The notes under the pieces were generated by a model. That model worked only from the letters and a program-made list of their open reading frames with translations, searched no databases and was not told the DNA's origin. Of a stretch of 64,000 nucleotides of DNA, positions 9,035-19,225 are shown piece by piece (the first letter of the stretch is position 1; each line of letters opens with the position of its first letter). Origin of the DNA: G965232465 sp965232465 (GTDB lineage: Bacteria > Pseudomonadota > Alphaproteobacteria > JAQWUY01); assembly GCA_965232465.1 (NCBI GenBank), contig OZ246977.1:2418001-2482000 (forward strand), read 5' to 3'. The translations under genes were made by a program, and so were the position numbers.

Positions 9035-9868
9035 ATGCCTGAGTTACCAGAAGTCGAAACTGTTGTACAAGGATTATCCCCCCATATGGTGGGTAAGACT
9101 ATTGAAAAAGTCATTACACATCGCCCTAATTTACGATATGATTTCCCCCATAATTTTACCGATATATGCCATAATGCGGATATTACAAATATTGCCCGGC
9201 GGGCAAAATATATTCTTGTCCGTCTTAGCACAGGCTGGACGCTTATTTCCCATTTGGGGATGTCAGGGACTTATACCATATATCCCCGGGGCACCAATAC
9301 GCCCCCGAAAAAACATGACCATTGCATTATATATTTAATGGATGGTACTTTTGTCGCCTATAACGATCCACGCCGATTCGGTTTTATCCTTGCGTGTCCC
9401 ACCACTCAGGAACACAGCCATCCGCATTTGTCTGTGTTGGGGGTTGAACCGTTTGCTAAAACTTTAACCCCTGTATATTTACATAGTCGCTTACAACATA
9501 AAAACACGCCCATAAAAACCGTTTTGCTTTGTCAAAATGTAATCGCTGGGTTGGGTAATATATATGTGTGCGAAGCCTTATATCGGGCAAAAATACATCC
9601 TGCTAGTGTGGCAAAATCCCTTACAAAACAACGGGTAAAGATTTTGACCACACATATTTTACAAGTTATCCAAGATGCCCTTCAAGCGGGGGGATCGTCG
9701 CTTAGGAATTTTCAAGATACGGATGGCAAGATGGGATATTTTCAACATACATTTGATGTATATGGTAGGGAAAATCAGCCTTGTAAAACCTGTCAAACCC
9801 CTATTGTGCGTATCCTTCAATCGGGAAGATCGTCGTTTTTCTGTAAAAAATGTCAGAAAAAAACTTGA
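9035..9868 (+). CDS. mutM: Formamidopyrimidine-DNA glycosylase
   Basis: This 277-residue base-excision repair enzyme removes 8-oxoguanine and formamidopyrimidines and cuts at the abasic site. The N-terminus MPELPEVET supplies the catalytic Pro2 and Glu3. The helix-two-turn-helix region contains AGLGNIYVCEALYRAKIHP, and the C-terminal zinc finger is CKTCQTPIVRI followed by CKKCQKK. Within the helix motif VCEAL replaces the usual ADEAL. The gene is divergent from ubiE-ubiB with about 100 bases between, an arrangement typical of alphaproteobacteria. Confidence 0.97.
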   Translation: MPELPEVETVVQGLSPHMVGKTIEKVITHRPNLRYDFPHNFTDICHNADITNIARRAKYILVRLSTGWTLISHLGMSGTYTIYPRGTNTPPKKHDHCIIYLMDGTFVAYNDPRRFGFILACPTTQEHSHPHLSVLGVEPFAKTLTPVYLHSRLQHKNTPIKTVLLCQNVIAGLGNIYVCEALYRAKIHPASVAKSLTKQRVKILTTHILQVIQDALQAGGSSLRNFQDTDGKMGYFQHTFDVYGRENQPCKTCQTPIVRILQSGRSSFFCKKCQKKT

Positions 9869-9931
9869 CTAAATATAGGATTTCATTTATAAGTGCAGCT
9901 AGGACTGTATATAACTTTAAGGAATTTAATT

Positions 9932-10192
9932 ATGGCTAATATTAAATCAGCACAAAAACGCATCAAGCAAACAGCTATTCGTACAGTGCGTAATCGCACT
10001 GTACGGAGTCGTGTACACACATATGTTCGTAAACTCGAAAAAGCCGTTGCCAGCGGTGATAAACAATCTGCACACACGGCATTTCAGGATGCTATGTCAG
10101 AATTACACATTGCATGTCGCAAGGGGGTTATGAAGAAAAATACTGTATCGCGCAAAATTTCTCGCTTGAATGCACGGGTAAAAGCAATGTAA
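9932..10192 (+). CDS. rpsT: 30S ribosomal protein S20
   Basis: This 86-residue basic protein binds 16S rRNA in the small subunit. It starts MANIKSAQKRIKQTAIR and ends with the family segment KGVMKKNTVSRKISRLNARV. The frame is open 13 codons further upstream, but AAGGA at 9919-9923 and the conserved MANIKSA start fix the ATG at 9932. It precedes dnaA, a common alphaproteobacterial order, and is followed by a terminator. Confidence 0.97.
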   Translation: MANIKSAQKRIKQTAIRTVRNRTVRSRVHTYVRKLEKAVASGDKQSAHTAFQDAMSELHIACRKGVMKKNTVSRKISRLNARVKAM

Positions 10193-10215
10193 TGTGTACA
10201 CACCATAACGCATAC

Positions 10216-10248
10216 AAAAGCCATTGTTATTATCAGTGGCTTTTTTTA
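10216..10248 (+). terminator. Terminator after rpsT
   Basis: AAAAGCCATTG pairs with CAGTGGCTTTT (one mismatch) across a short loop and runs into seven T residues. Confidence 0.8.
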
Positions 10249-10841
10249 TGCTTATTAAACCGACAATGCCATAAATAGATGTTACAATATGTGGGGGCAT
10301 ATCGATTCGTTTTGTCCAGTGTCCAGATTTGCAAGGGGTACAGCCAATTATATTTTTTACATCAGCCTGAGTTTCTTTCGACATATAGTTTTTGAATATC
10401 GTAGGTTGTACACATGTGGAAGTGTGTAATATATATAGTATGTTTGTCCCCCACTACACACAAGGTGATAATGATTCGTCACATAAAAAAAATCTGACAA
10501 CAACAAAAACTGCCTTGATCCGATTTTTTTTGATACACATCCCAATCATTTATCTTTATACTGTCTGAATAAAGGCTAAGAATATTTTTCTTGTTGATGA
10601 TTTTTTACATTTGTGTATATAAAAAATACTATTAAAACAGCATGTTATATACAATTTAAAATATCCTTAGAATCGCTGTGTTTGGGGTCATATATGTCCC
10701 TGTGCATATGGGACACAGACCGTACATAACCTGTGATAATACATTCAGCATCCGCCATAACAGCCAATTATTTACGGGTGATATTGTCGATATAAATATA
10801 CAACACAGATATTGTAATAATATTTTGGAACTAGGATAGAT
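10249..10841. other. Non-coding region before dnaA, candidate origin
   Basis: Nearly 600 bases without a supportable gene lie between rpsT and dnaA. The stretch contains long A/T runs around 10590-10670, a TGTCCC/GGGACA inverted repeat at 10695-10715, and two 8-of-9 matches to the DnaA-box complement TGTGNATAA at 10612-10620 and 10701-10709. No perfect DnaA box was found. It must at least hold the dnaA promoter. Calling it oriC is inference from position and composition; in some alphaproteobacteria the origin lies elsewhere (near hemE). Confidence 0.3.
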
Positions 10842-12185
10842 ATGGATACATATTATAAAAATTGGAGTCTGATATTAAGTCGCTTGCGATCGGAATATGG
10901 CAATGTGGCTTTTGAGAGTTGGTTGAAGCATATTCATTTTATTGCGTTTACGGATGGCATATTACAGCTCAGCACACCCACATCCACTTTGCACAATTGG
11001 GTACAAAGTGAGTATTTACCCCGTATTAAACAATTATGGATGCGGCAATATCCCCACACGACTGATATTGAAATTGATTGTATCCCCCCATATGCCAGCA
11101 ACGATGAAATCGATACCCCCATTGATAATATGACGATAATGGAATCTGTGCCGACCCTTGCACAACCATTTGCATATGTACCCAATCCCCATTTTGTCTT
11201 TGATTCGTTTGTTGTAAATGATACCAATAAAATGGCATTTCGTGCCGCCCAAGCTATTGCCGATGGCACCGCCACATGTAATACGCTATATATATATGGT
11301 AATGTGGGCTTGGGCAAAACCCATTTGCTGTGTGCCATTGCCGATTATATGCACCGTATCCATCCTGACAAAATGGTCATATACTTATCAGCGGAACGGT
11401 TTATGAATTTATTTACAGAATCGTTGCGCAAGGGGACTATTGATACATTTAAACAGACTGTGCGTTCAGCTGATGTGTTGTTGGTGGACGATATACACTT
11501 TATTGCCAATAAAGCCGGCACACAAGAAGAATTTTTTTATACCTTTAAGACCTTAATCGAACAGCAATCCTATATTGTGCTGAGCGGTAATACGCCCCCA
11601 TCGTTTTTGCAAAATATTGATGGTCGTATTATATCACGGGTGAATGGGGGCGTTGTTGCCGAAATTGAAAAAACCGATTATGCGTTGCGATGTCAAATTT
11701 TACACACCAAAGCCCGACAAATGCAACATGACATAGACGATGATACTGTCAAATTTATATCCCGAAGGATTACCAATAATACCCGTGACCTAGAAGGGGC
11801 TTTAAACCGTATTGTTACATATGCCAGTTTTATGGAAATGCCAATTACCGAACAGGTTGTGTGCAAAATCTTACATGATATTTTATCGATGGATACCAAA
11901 GCCATTACCACCTTACAAATCCAAGAAACTGTGGCAAAATATTATAATATTACAGTAACCGATTTGGAGTCAAAATCACGGAAAAAAGCCATTGTTGTTC
12001 CCCGACAATTGGCGATTTATATTACAAAAACCCAAACCGAAGACAGCTTATCCACCATCGGCAGGGCATTTGGGGGACGGGACCATACAACTATATTACA
12101 TGCTATTCGCCGAATCGAAGACCTACTGCAACACAACATATCCTTACAACAGGATATGCAAAAAATAACTAAGATCTTAAATTAA
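10842..12185 (+). CDS. dnaA: Chromosomal replication initiator DnaA
   Basis: This AAA+ protein (447 residues) binds DnaA boxes and opens the origin. Domain I occupies about residues 1-85. Domain III starts near residue 115 with Walker A GNVGLGKT (153-160) and Walker B VLLVDDIHFI. The C-terminal DNA-binding domain carries the signature FGGRDHTTILHAIRRIE. Domain II is short. It heads the dnaA-dnaN-recF-gyrB block. Confidence 0.98.
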   Translation: MDTYYKNWSLILSRLRSEYGNVAFESWLKHIHFIAFTDGILQLSTPTSTLHNWVQSEYLPRIKQLWMRQYPHTTDIEIDCIPPYASNDEIDTPIDNMTIMESVPTLAQPFAYVPNPHFVFDSFVVNDTNKMAFRAAQAIADGTATCNTLYIYGNVGLGKTHLLCAIADYMHRIHPDKMVIYLSAERFMNLFTESLRKGTIDTFKQTVRSADVLLVDDIHFIANKAGTQEEFFYTFKTLIEQQSYIVLSGNTPPSFLQNIDGRIISRVNGGVVAEIEKTDYALRCQILHTKARQMQHDIDDDTVKFISRRITNNTRDLEGALNRIVTYASFMEMPITEQVVCKILHDILSMDTKAITTLQIQETVAKYYNITVTDLESKSRKKAIVVPRQLAIYITKTQTEDSLSTIGRAFGGRDHTTILHAIRRIEDLLQHNISLQQDMQKITKILN

Positions 12186-12317
12186 CCTCTAAAATATGTA
12201 TATATTACATTTTGGTGGGATATGTATAAATATTATTGTTGTGTACATATTATTGTTGCACAAATTTATAATAATGTTATACTGCCCAATATTTACAAGT
12301 ATTATAAGGAAGATATT

Positions 12318-13427
12318 ATGAAAATTACCATTGAAAAAGCACCTTTTTTGCATGCTCTGAGTCATATCAACGCTATCGTGGAACGCAAACATACTCTCCA
12401 TATTTTGGCAAATGTGTTGTTGCAGACTTCGCAAGACGGTTTGCACCTCAAAGGTACAGATATGGATATTACTATTACGGATAAAACCCCTGCCCAAGTC
12501 CATGAAAGTGGGGCGACGACTACGCCCGTTGCCCTTTTGTTTGATGTGGTTAAGAAATTGCCCGATGGTGCGGAAATTTCTTTGCAGACCGATGGCGATA
12601 CATTATTAGTATCCGCAGGACGGTCAAAATTTAAATTGCCCACTTTACCTACGGACAGCTTCCCGACCATGCCAGAAGGGGATTTGCCCCATAAATTTGT
12701 TGTTGGGGCATCGGAATTTGCCACTTTAATCCATTATACCAAATTGGCAATTTCAACAGAAGAAACCCGATATTATCTGAATGGTATTTACATGCACGAA
12801 AGCGAAGGTAGTCTGTTTGCTGTATCCACAGATGGACACCGTTTGGCAAAGGCATTAACCCCCATTGGGGCGGATGCCAGCGGTATTCCGGGGGTTATTA
12901 TTCCCCGTAAAACAGTTTTGGAATTGCAAAAATTGCTTGATGAAACTGACGATGATGTTACCATTCGTCTGTCCGAAAACATAATTGAGTTTAGTATGAA
13001 ATCAGCTGTTATCACCAGTAAATTGATTGATGGCACTTTTCCCGAATATGAACGGGTGATTCCCAAAGATAATGATAAATCCCTTAGCATTCCTTGTGTG
13101 GCATTTGCCCTTTCCGTGGGGCGGGTGGCAGCTTTAGCCGCTTTATCGGATAGCAAAATGTATCCCATTAAAATGGCATTAGGGGATAATATTTTGTCCC
13201 TGCATGCGTTCCATTCGGATTTTGGCACAGCAGAAGACGAAATGGAAATTGTATATGATAACGATTCCATTGAAATTGGTTTTAACGCATCCTATCTTTT
13301 GGATATTGCCAATCAAATCAAAGATGGCAATATTATATTTGAATTAAAAGACGAAAGTTGCCCGTGTATTATCCGTTGTGATGCGGACCCCAGCATTTTA
13401 TATGTGCTGATGCCTATGCGTGTATAA
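12318..13427 (+). CDS. dnaN: DNA polymerase III beta sliding clamp
   Basis: This 369-residue protein dimerises into the ring that tethers DNA polymerase III to DNA. It shows the three-domain clamp fold, opening MKITIEKAPFLHALSHINAIVERKH and ending with CIIRCDADPSILYVLMPMRV, the usual clamp C-terminus. The reading frame is open 32 codons upstream, but AAGGA just before the ATG at 12318 and family alignment set this start. It follows dnaA directly. Confidence 0.97.
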   Translation: MKITIEKAPFLHALSHINAIVERKHTLHILANVLLQTSQDGLHLKGTDMDITITDKTPAQVHESGATTTPVALLFDVVKKLPDGAEISLQTDGDTLLVSAGRSKFKLPTLPTDSFPTMPEGDLPHKFVVGASEFATLIHYTKLAISTEETRYYLNGIYMHESEGSLFAVSTDGHRLAKALTPIGADASGIPGVIIPRKTVLELQKLLDETDDDVTIRLSENIIEFSMKSAVITSKLIDGTFPEYERVIPKDNDKSLSIPCVAFALSVGRVAALAALSDSKMYPIKMALGDNILSLHAFHSDFGTAEDEMEIVYDNDSIEIGFNASYLLDIANQIKDGNIIFELKDESCPCIIRCDADPSILYVLMPMRV

Positions 13428-13450
13428 GGGCGATTTATATACATTGGGAA

Positions 13451-14599
13451 ATGGCATTGGTCCCCCCTAAAAAAAAATTTTTATGTGATACGGCATTGTT
13501 TGTATCGTGTTTGACCTTGCATAATTTTCGCAATTATAAAAACATACGGTTACACACCGAAAATGCATCGATGGTGATTACGGGGGATAATGGGACGGGC
13601 AAAACCAATATTTTGGAAGCCGTATCCCTGTTGACCCCAGGGCGGGGCATACGGGGGGCAAAGGTAAATATGTTTGCCAATCGCATGCACCCCACACACA
13701 CATGGGGGGTGTCCGCCACTTGTGAAACTTTTGTGGGTACCGCTACCCTTGGCACAGGATATGACCCCCAAAATCCATCCCGCCGTATGGTTAAAATAAA
13801 TACGGCAAAATGTCCACAAAATCAGTTGGGGGCGTATATCAGTTGTATTTGGTTGACCCCACAAATGGATAAATTGTTTTTGGAATCGCCCGCTGATCGG
13901 CGTAGGTTTTTTGATCGATTGATACTGGGCTTTGACTCCGCCCATTCTGGACGGGTACAAGAGTATGAAAAATCTCTGCGTAATCGCAGTAAAGTTTTAA
14001 AAATGCCCCATCCTGATACTGTATGGTTAAATGCGTTGGAAAAAGATATTGCCCGTCGGGCGGTGGCAATTGCCGCCGCGCGTAATCTTATGTGTGAACG
14101 GTTAAACCACTTGATTAAAGATGGGTACAGCCTTTTTCCCGGTGCAAAAATTACCTTAAATGGCACCATCGAACACCTGTTGACATATCAAAATGCACTG
14201 GATACAGAACAGTATATCTGTGAACAGTTGCGTTTGTCCCGTGCCGATGATCGTATATATGGGGGGGCAAGCATAGGGGTGCATAAAACGGACATCAGCG
14301 TTTTACACATACATAAAAACATCGATGCGGCGTTGTGTTCAACGGGCGAACAAAAGGCGTTGTTAATCGCTATAATAATTGGAAATTTACGCCTGCATCA
14401 GGCGGAAACAGGGTATCTGCCCCTGTTGTTATTGGATGAAATATCCGCCCATTTGGATACGGTGCACCTGCGGGCGTTGTTTGATGTGTTGGTGGCTTTA
14501 AAACCGCAAATTTGGTATACGGGAATCAACGCCGCCGACTTCGCCCCAATACTACCCGATTGTACCCATATAAAAATCAGCGAAATTAACACCTTATAA
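13451..14599 (+). CDS. recF: DNA replication and repair protein RecF
   Basis: This 382-residue SMC-like ATPase helps load RecA at gaps with RecO and RecR. It has CLTLHNFRNYKNI at the start, Walker A TGDNGTGKTNILEA near residues 45-58, the ABC signature STGEQKALL and Walker B LLLLDEISAHLD. It lies 23 bases after dnaN, so they are probably co-transcribed. Confidence 0.95.
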   Translation: MALVPPKKKFLCDTALFVSCLTLHNFRNYKNIRLHTENASMVITGDNGTGKTNILEAVSLLTPGRGIRGAKVNMFANRMHPTHTWGVSATCETFVGTATLGTGYDPQNPSRRMVKINTAKCPQNQLGAYISCIWLTPQMDKLFLESPADRRRFFDRLILGFDSAHSGRVQEYEKSLRNRSKVLKMPHPDTVWLNALEKDIARRAVAIAAARNLMCERLNHLIKDGYSLFPGAKITLNGTIEHLLTYQNALDTEQYICEQLRLSRADDRIYGGASIGVHKTDISVLHIHKNIDAALCSTGEQKALLIAIIIGNLRLHQAETGYLPLLLLDEISAHLDTVHLRALFDVLVALKPQIWYTGINAADFAPILPDCTHIKISEINTL

Positions 14600-14706
14600 A
14601 ATATATATTTTTCTTGTTTTTGGGTGTTATATATGTACGATGTATGCTATACTAACGCATATTAAATATCATGTGTGTAACAGTAAAATAAGACAAGGAA
14701 AAGTCT

Positions 14707-17124
14707 ATGTCAGACCTAAGACAACCCCCTGAATACAGTGCAGATTCGATCAAAGTTTTAAAGGGACTCGAAGCTGTTCGCAAACGCCCCGGTATGTATA
14801 TTGGCGATACGGACGATGGCACCGGTTTACACCACATGGTATACGAAGTTGTCGATAACGCCATTGATGAATCGTTGGCGGGATATTGTGATTTGGTGAC
14901 GGTAACCCTCAATGCGGATGGATCGTGTACAGTGACCGATAATGGACGGGGTATTCCCACCGCCATTCATGAACAAGAGGGCATTTCCGCCGCCGAAGTG
15001 ATTATGACACAATTACATGCGGGGGGGAAATTTGACCAAAATTCGTACAAAGTATCGGGTGGATTGCACGGTGTGGGCGTATCGGTGGTAAATGCGTTGT
15101 CTAGGCATTTGAATGTAACCATTAAACGGGATGGCAAAATGCACAGTATGGATTTTAAGCATGGGGAATCGGTGGCACCCTTATCTGTGGTGGGCGATTG
15201 TGGCGATGCAACGGGTACAGCGGTTACTTTTATGCCTAGCACTGATACTTTTACCATGACTGATTTTAAATTTTCTACGCTTGAATATCGCCTGCGCGAA
15301 TTGGCATTTTTAAATTCTGGGGTGCACATTTTGTTAAAGGATAAACGCCAAAGCCCCGAAAAATCCGTTGACCTGCAATATGAAGGGGGGATTCGGGCGT
15401 TTGTACAACATTTGGACCGTTCGAAAACTTCGATGGTGTCCGCCCCTTTGCATATGCAGGGGGACAAAAATGGCATTAGCGTAGAAATTGCCATGCAGTG
15501 GAACGACAGCTATCATGAAAATACCCTGTGTTTTACCAATAATATTCCCCAACGGGATGGGGGGACGCACTTGGCGGGGTTTCGGGGGGCATTAACCCGG
15601 CAAGTAAATGCCTATGTGGTGAACAGTGGACTTGCCAAAAAGGAAAAAATTAATCTTGATGGGGGCGATATTCGGGAAGGTATCACCTGTATTGTATCGG
15701 TAAAAGTTCCCGATCCCAAGTTTTCCAGCCAAACCAAAGATAAATTGGTATCCAGCGAAGTCCGTCCGGTGGTCGAATCCGTGTGTAATGAAAAATTAGC
15801 GGAATGGTTTGAGGAAAACCCCACAGATGCCCGTAAAATCGTCCAAAAGGTGGTCGAAGCTGCGATGGCACGGGAAGCCGCCCGCAAAGCCCGGGATTTG
15901 ACCCGTAAAAAAGGGGCGTTGGACATTGCATCATTGCCGGGGAAATTGGCGGATTGTCAAGAAAAGGACCCGGCAAAATCCGAATTGTTTATTGTTGAGG
16001 GGGATTCGGCGGGGGGGTCGGCAAAACAAGGACGGCATCGCCATAATCAGGCGATTTTGCCCCTAAAAGGGAAAATTTTAAATGTGGAACGGGCACGATT
16101 TGATCGTATGTTATCCAGCCAAGAAATCGGTACACTGGTAACCGCCCTTGGCACGGGTATTGGCAGGGATGATTTTAATATCGACAAAGCCCGATACCAT
16201 AAAATTATTATTATGACCGATGCGGATGTGGATGGTGCCCATATTCGTACGCTATTGTTAACTTTCTTTTACCGTCAAATGCCTGAAATTATTGAAAAAG
16301 GATATTTATATATTGCCCAGCCCCCCTTGTATCAAGTCAAACGGGGTGATAAGGGATTATATTTAAAAGACGATATGGCAATGGAAAATTATTTAATTGA
16401 AAACATGGTGGCACATGCCACCTTGGAAACCCCCTCTGGTGCCAGAAGTACCGAAGATTTACGGGCATTATGTCACACGGCACACAAAGTGCAACGCCAT
16501 ATTCATGCCATTACCCGAAGCACAGGACACCCGACCGTCATTGAAAATATTGTCCTGTGTGGCGGATTTGATAGTGCTCTGTTACACGATATATCTGTGT
16601 GTGGTACAAAAGCGGTTCAGATTGCCGATCGATTAAACAGTATCAGTCCCCCCCTTGAACGGGGATGGGTGGGAATGGCGGATACAGATGGATATACTTT
16701 TAACCGTACCCTTAGGGGGGTGCCACAGGTGGTGCGTGTCCCCCGCACAGTGATTGAAAGTGGCGATGCCCACCAATTGCATCGTGTGTATGCGGATATA
16801 CAAGAAGCCTTTTTTGTGCCCGCTGTGTTAAATATGAAGGGCAAACACATTCCCTTAAATGGGATACTGGAATTTGTATCCGCCATTAACGAAAACGGTA
16901 AAAAAGGTATTACTGTACAACGGTACAAGGGATTAGGCGAAATGAACCCGGATCAATTATGGGAAACCACTCTGGATCCAAACGCCCGCACTTTGTTACG
17001 GGTCGAAGTCAATCACATGGAAACAGCAAATACCATATTCGAAACCCTTATGGGCGATGTGGTGGAACCACGCAGAGAATTTATCCAAACAAATGCCCTA
17101 AATGTCGCCAACTTGGATATTTAA
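14707..17124 (+). CDS. gyrB: DNA gyrase subunit B
   Basis: GyrB (805 residues) is the ATPase and TOPRIM subunit of gyrase, which adds negative supercoils with GyrA. GHKL ATPase features are EVVDNAIDESLAGYC, DNGRGIP and GGLHGVGVSVVNALS. The TOPRIM domain shows VEGDSAGGSAKQGRHRHNQ, LPLKGKILNVERAR and DADVDGAHIRTLL. The C-terminus has QRYKGLGEMNPDQLWETT, which completes the metal and DNA-binding region. Length is normal. It is last in the replication block. Confidence 0.97.
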   Translation: MSDLRQPPEYSADSIKVLKGLEAVRKRPGMYIGDTDDGTGLHHMVYEVVDNAIDESLAGYCDLVTVTLNADGSCTVTDNGRGIPTAIHEQEGISAAEVIMTQLHAGGKFDQNSYKVSGGLHGVGVSVVNALSRHLNVTIKRDGKMHSMDFKHGESVAPLSVVGDCGDATGTAVTFMPSTDTFTMTDFKFSTLEYRLRELAFLNSGVHILLKDKRQSPEKSVDLQYEGGIRAFVQHLDRSKTSMVSAPLHMQGDKNGISVEIAMQWNDSYHENTLCFTNNIPQRDGGTHLAGFRGALTRQVNAYVVNSGLAKKEKINLDGGDIREGITCIVSVKVPDPKFSSQTKDKLVSSEVRPVVESVCNEKLAEWFEENPTDARKIVQKVVEAAMAREAARKARDLTRKKGALDIASLPGKLADCQEKDPAKSELFIVEGDSAGGSAKQGRHRHNQAILPLKGKILNVERARFDRMLSSQEIGTLVTALGTGIGRDDFNIDKARYHKIIIMTDADVDGAHIRTLLLTFFYRQMPEIIEKGYLYIAQPPLYQVKRGDKGLYLKDDMAMENYLIENMVAHATLETPSGARSTEDLRALCHTAHKVQRHIHAITRSTGHPTVIENIVLCGGFDSALLHDISVCGTKAVQIADRLNSISPPLERGWVGMADTDGYTFNRTLRGVPQVVRVPRTVIESGDAHQLHRVYADIQEAFFVPAVLNMKGKHIPLNGILEFVSAINENGKKGITVQRYKGLGEMNPDQLWETTLDPNARTLLRVEVNHMETANTIFETLMGDVVEPRREFIQTNALNVANLDI

Positions 17125-17233
17125 AATGTGCTCAAAAAAATAATTGACCTTGCCCCAATAGACATAGACGAATTATAATATCAAAAGTTTGTATCACTTG
17201 CCATAAATAGAAATTTAAAGAAAGGAAAATAAT

Positions 17234-19225
17234 ATGTGTATAGAAAAAATTGAAATTCAAAACTTTAAATGTTTTGGCAAAAAGGTAATCTTTAATATTA
17301 AATCTGGAAAAAACGCATTTGTTGGAGATAATGGAACTGGAAAAACGACTGTGTTGGAGGCTCTGAATAAAGTTTTTAAAGAGACTAATATATCAATAGA
17401 TGATTTTCACATAGGTCGCAAGAATAATACACAGAATAATACTAGGGAAAAAGATAATCGTGCCAAACAAATGTTTATTGATGTAACCATTTGTATTCAA
17501 AACTCAGATGTTGCCACCTCTGTCTCATACTATATATTTAAAGCAATTGATAGCTTAAAGTTTCGTATTCGCCTAGAAGCAGAAAATACCGATGGACAAG
17601 ATTATGATAATGTAGAATATAAATTTTATGCTGTTTACACAGATGAAGATATTCCATTTGGATCTGACATTGTAGGATCTGAAAAACGGCCTATTTCTAA
17701 AAGGGATTTAAGATTATTTATAGAATATGTATATATTCCTGCACAAAGAGATGGCAAATCTATCACAACAAGAGAGTTAAAGAGATTACTAAAAAGAATA
17801 GAAAATGACATAGAATGGGACGAAGAATTTCCAGAAAATTTAACAAAGTCAGCTAAAAAATTACAAAATGATTTTGAAAATTTTGAACCAATTCGCTATA
17901 TTCAAAATGAAATTATCAAAAATTATAAGACTCTATATGATTTATCACATGAAAATAATCCCAAACTAGCAATTTCACAAACGGAATTTTATGAAGTGTT
18001 GCGTTCTATCAATCTATTTTTTGAAAGTACCTTTATTAGTAATATGACATTAGAGGATTTAAGTGAAGGGCAAATTTCACTGTTATATTTGGCTTTGTCT
18101 ATTACTTATCATCGGTTGATACATAAATTGCACATGGATGAAGAATTCAGAACAAAAAATAATTTCAAGAATAAGCCGCAATACTATCCAGCTTTATTGC
18201 TGTTTGGTGTGGAAGAACCTGAAAATCATTTATCTCCTTTTTATCTGTCTAGAATAATACAACAGTTTGATTCCTTAAAAGGTGAAATGCGTGTACAAAC
18301 TCTTTTTACCAGCCACTCCACCAGTATTTTACGGCACCTAGACTATCAACATGTTACTTTCTTACGAAGATGTTTGAAAAATGGAAATTGTTTTGCTCGT
18401 GAAATTGTACTAAATAATGAACAGGGAAACGAAGATACAAAATTCATCAAAGAAGCTATTGAAAATAATCCTGAAATATACTTTGCTCGTTTAATGATTA
18501 TTGGGGAAGGTGATAGTGAAAAGGTTGTTATTCCGAAAATAGCAAAAGCGTTCGGTTTAGATTTAGATACTAATTTTGTTGCTTTCGTATCTATAGGGGG
18601 GCGACATGCTTACCATTTATGGAGACTAGCAAATATGCTGGACATTCCCTGCATTACATTACTTGATTATGACGAGGGTCGCCATCAGGGTGGTGAAGGA
18701 CGATTGAAAAATGCTGACAGTTGGTTACAAAAAGCCAAAATAACAGTACAACCTGATGATACTAAAACTCAAACACCTTGGGAAAAATACGAAAAAAATC
18801 ATTTTGTATATTATTCTTACCCTATAGACTTGGATATGATGATGATTCAAAATTTCCCAGAAGACTATAAGCATAGAGATACAAAAGTAAGTGATAAGGA
18901 TTTAATACGCAGTTTATACAAAGATTCTGTCGCAAATCGACTAAATGACGATTTTTCATTGGACAATTCGGAAAGCATTGCAGATTTAAATATACCAATT
19001 AGGGACAGAGAATTATTAAAAGCTTATAAGGTTCTTTTTGATTCAAAATCAAAGGTAGTTTCACACCAAGAGGCTTTGCATGAATTAAGTAACGATTATA
19101 TTAAAGATAACTGTCCAGATGTTCTTAAACGCCTTGTGGAAGATGCCCATAAAAAACTATTTATAAAGCCAGAGAAAAAATCAGAAGAGAGAGAAGGGAG
19201 TGATAAAGGTGATATACAAGAGTAG
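17234..19225 (+). CDS. Gabija GajA-like OLD-family ATPase/TOPRIM nuclease
   Basis: This 663-residue protein joins an ABC-type ATPase to a TOPRIM nuclease, the OLD family layout. Walker A is GDNGTGKT (31-38). The ABC signature is LSEGQISLLYLAL, Walker B is LLLFGVEEPENHLSPF and a sensor-type histidine sits in LFTSHSTSILRHLD. TOPRIM acidic motifs are IIGEGDSEKVVIP (near residue 424) and LLDYDEGRHQGGEGR (near 478). Linkage to an UvrD-like helicase on the same strand is the arrangement of Gabija anti-phage systems, where GajA is a nucleotide-sensitive DNA nickase. It is longer than the founder GajA (about 578). No gene of this kind is expected next to gyrB, so it is likely acquired. Confidence 0.85.
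   Translation: MCIEKIEIQNFKCFGKKVIFNIKSGKNAFVGDNGTGKTTVLEALNKVFKETNISIDDFHIGRKNNTQNNTREKDNRAKQMFIDVTICIQNSDVATSVSYYIFKAIDSLKFRIRLEAENTDGQDYDNVEYKFYAVYTDEDIPFGSDIVGSEKRPISKRDLRLFIEYVYIPAQRDGKSITTRELKRLLKRIENDIEWDEEFPENLTKSAKKLQNDFENFEPIRYIQNEIIKNYKTLYDLSHENNPKLAISQTEFYEVLRSINLFFESTFISNMTLEDLSEGQISLLYLALSITYHRLIHKLHMDEEFRTKNNFKNKPQYYPALLLFGVEEPENHLSPFYLSRIIQQFDSLKGEMRVQTLFTSHSTSILRHLDYQHVTFLRRCLKNGNCFAREIVLNNEQGNEDTKFIKEAIENNPEIYFARLMIIGEGDSEKVVIPKIAKAFGLDLDTNFVAFVSIGGRHAYHLWRLANMLDIPCITLLDYDEGRHQGGEGRLKNADSWLQKAKITVQPDDTKTQTPWEKYEKNHFVYYSYPIDLDMMMIQNFPEDYKHRDTKVSDKDLIRSLYKDSVANRLNDDFSLDNSESIADLNIPIRDRELLKAYKVLFDSKSKVVSHQEALHELSNDYIKDNCPDVLKRLVEDAHKKLFIKPEKKSEEREGSDKGDIQE

Noticed and set aside
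10103..10545. Minus-strand frames over the rpsT end and the region before dnaA
   Set aside because: They have low-complexity, non-family sequence, overlap the rpsT terminator and lack ribosome sites.
14600..14706. Sigma-70 promoter before gyrB using TATACT at 14648
   Set aside because: No -35-like hexamer lies at a 16-18 base distance, so support was too weak to list.
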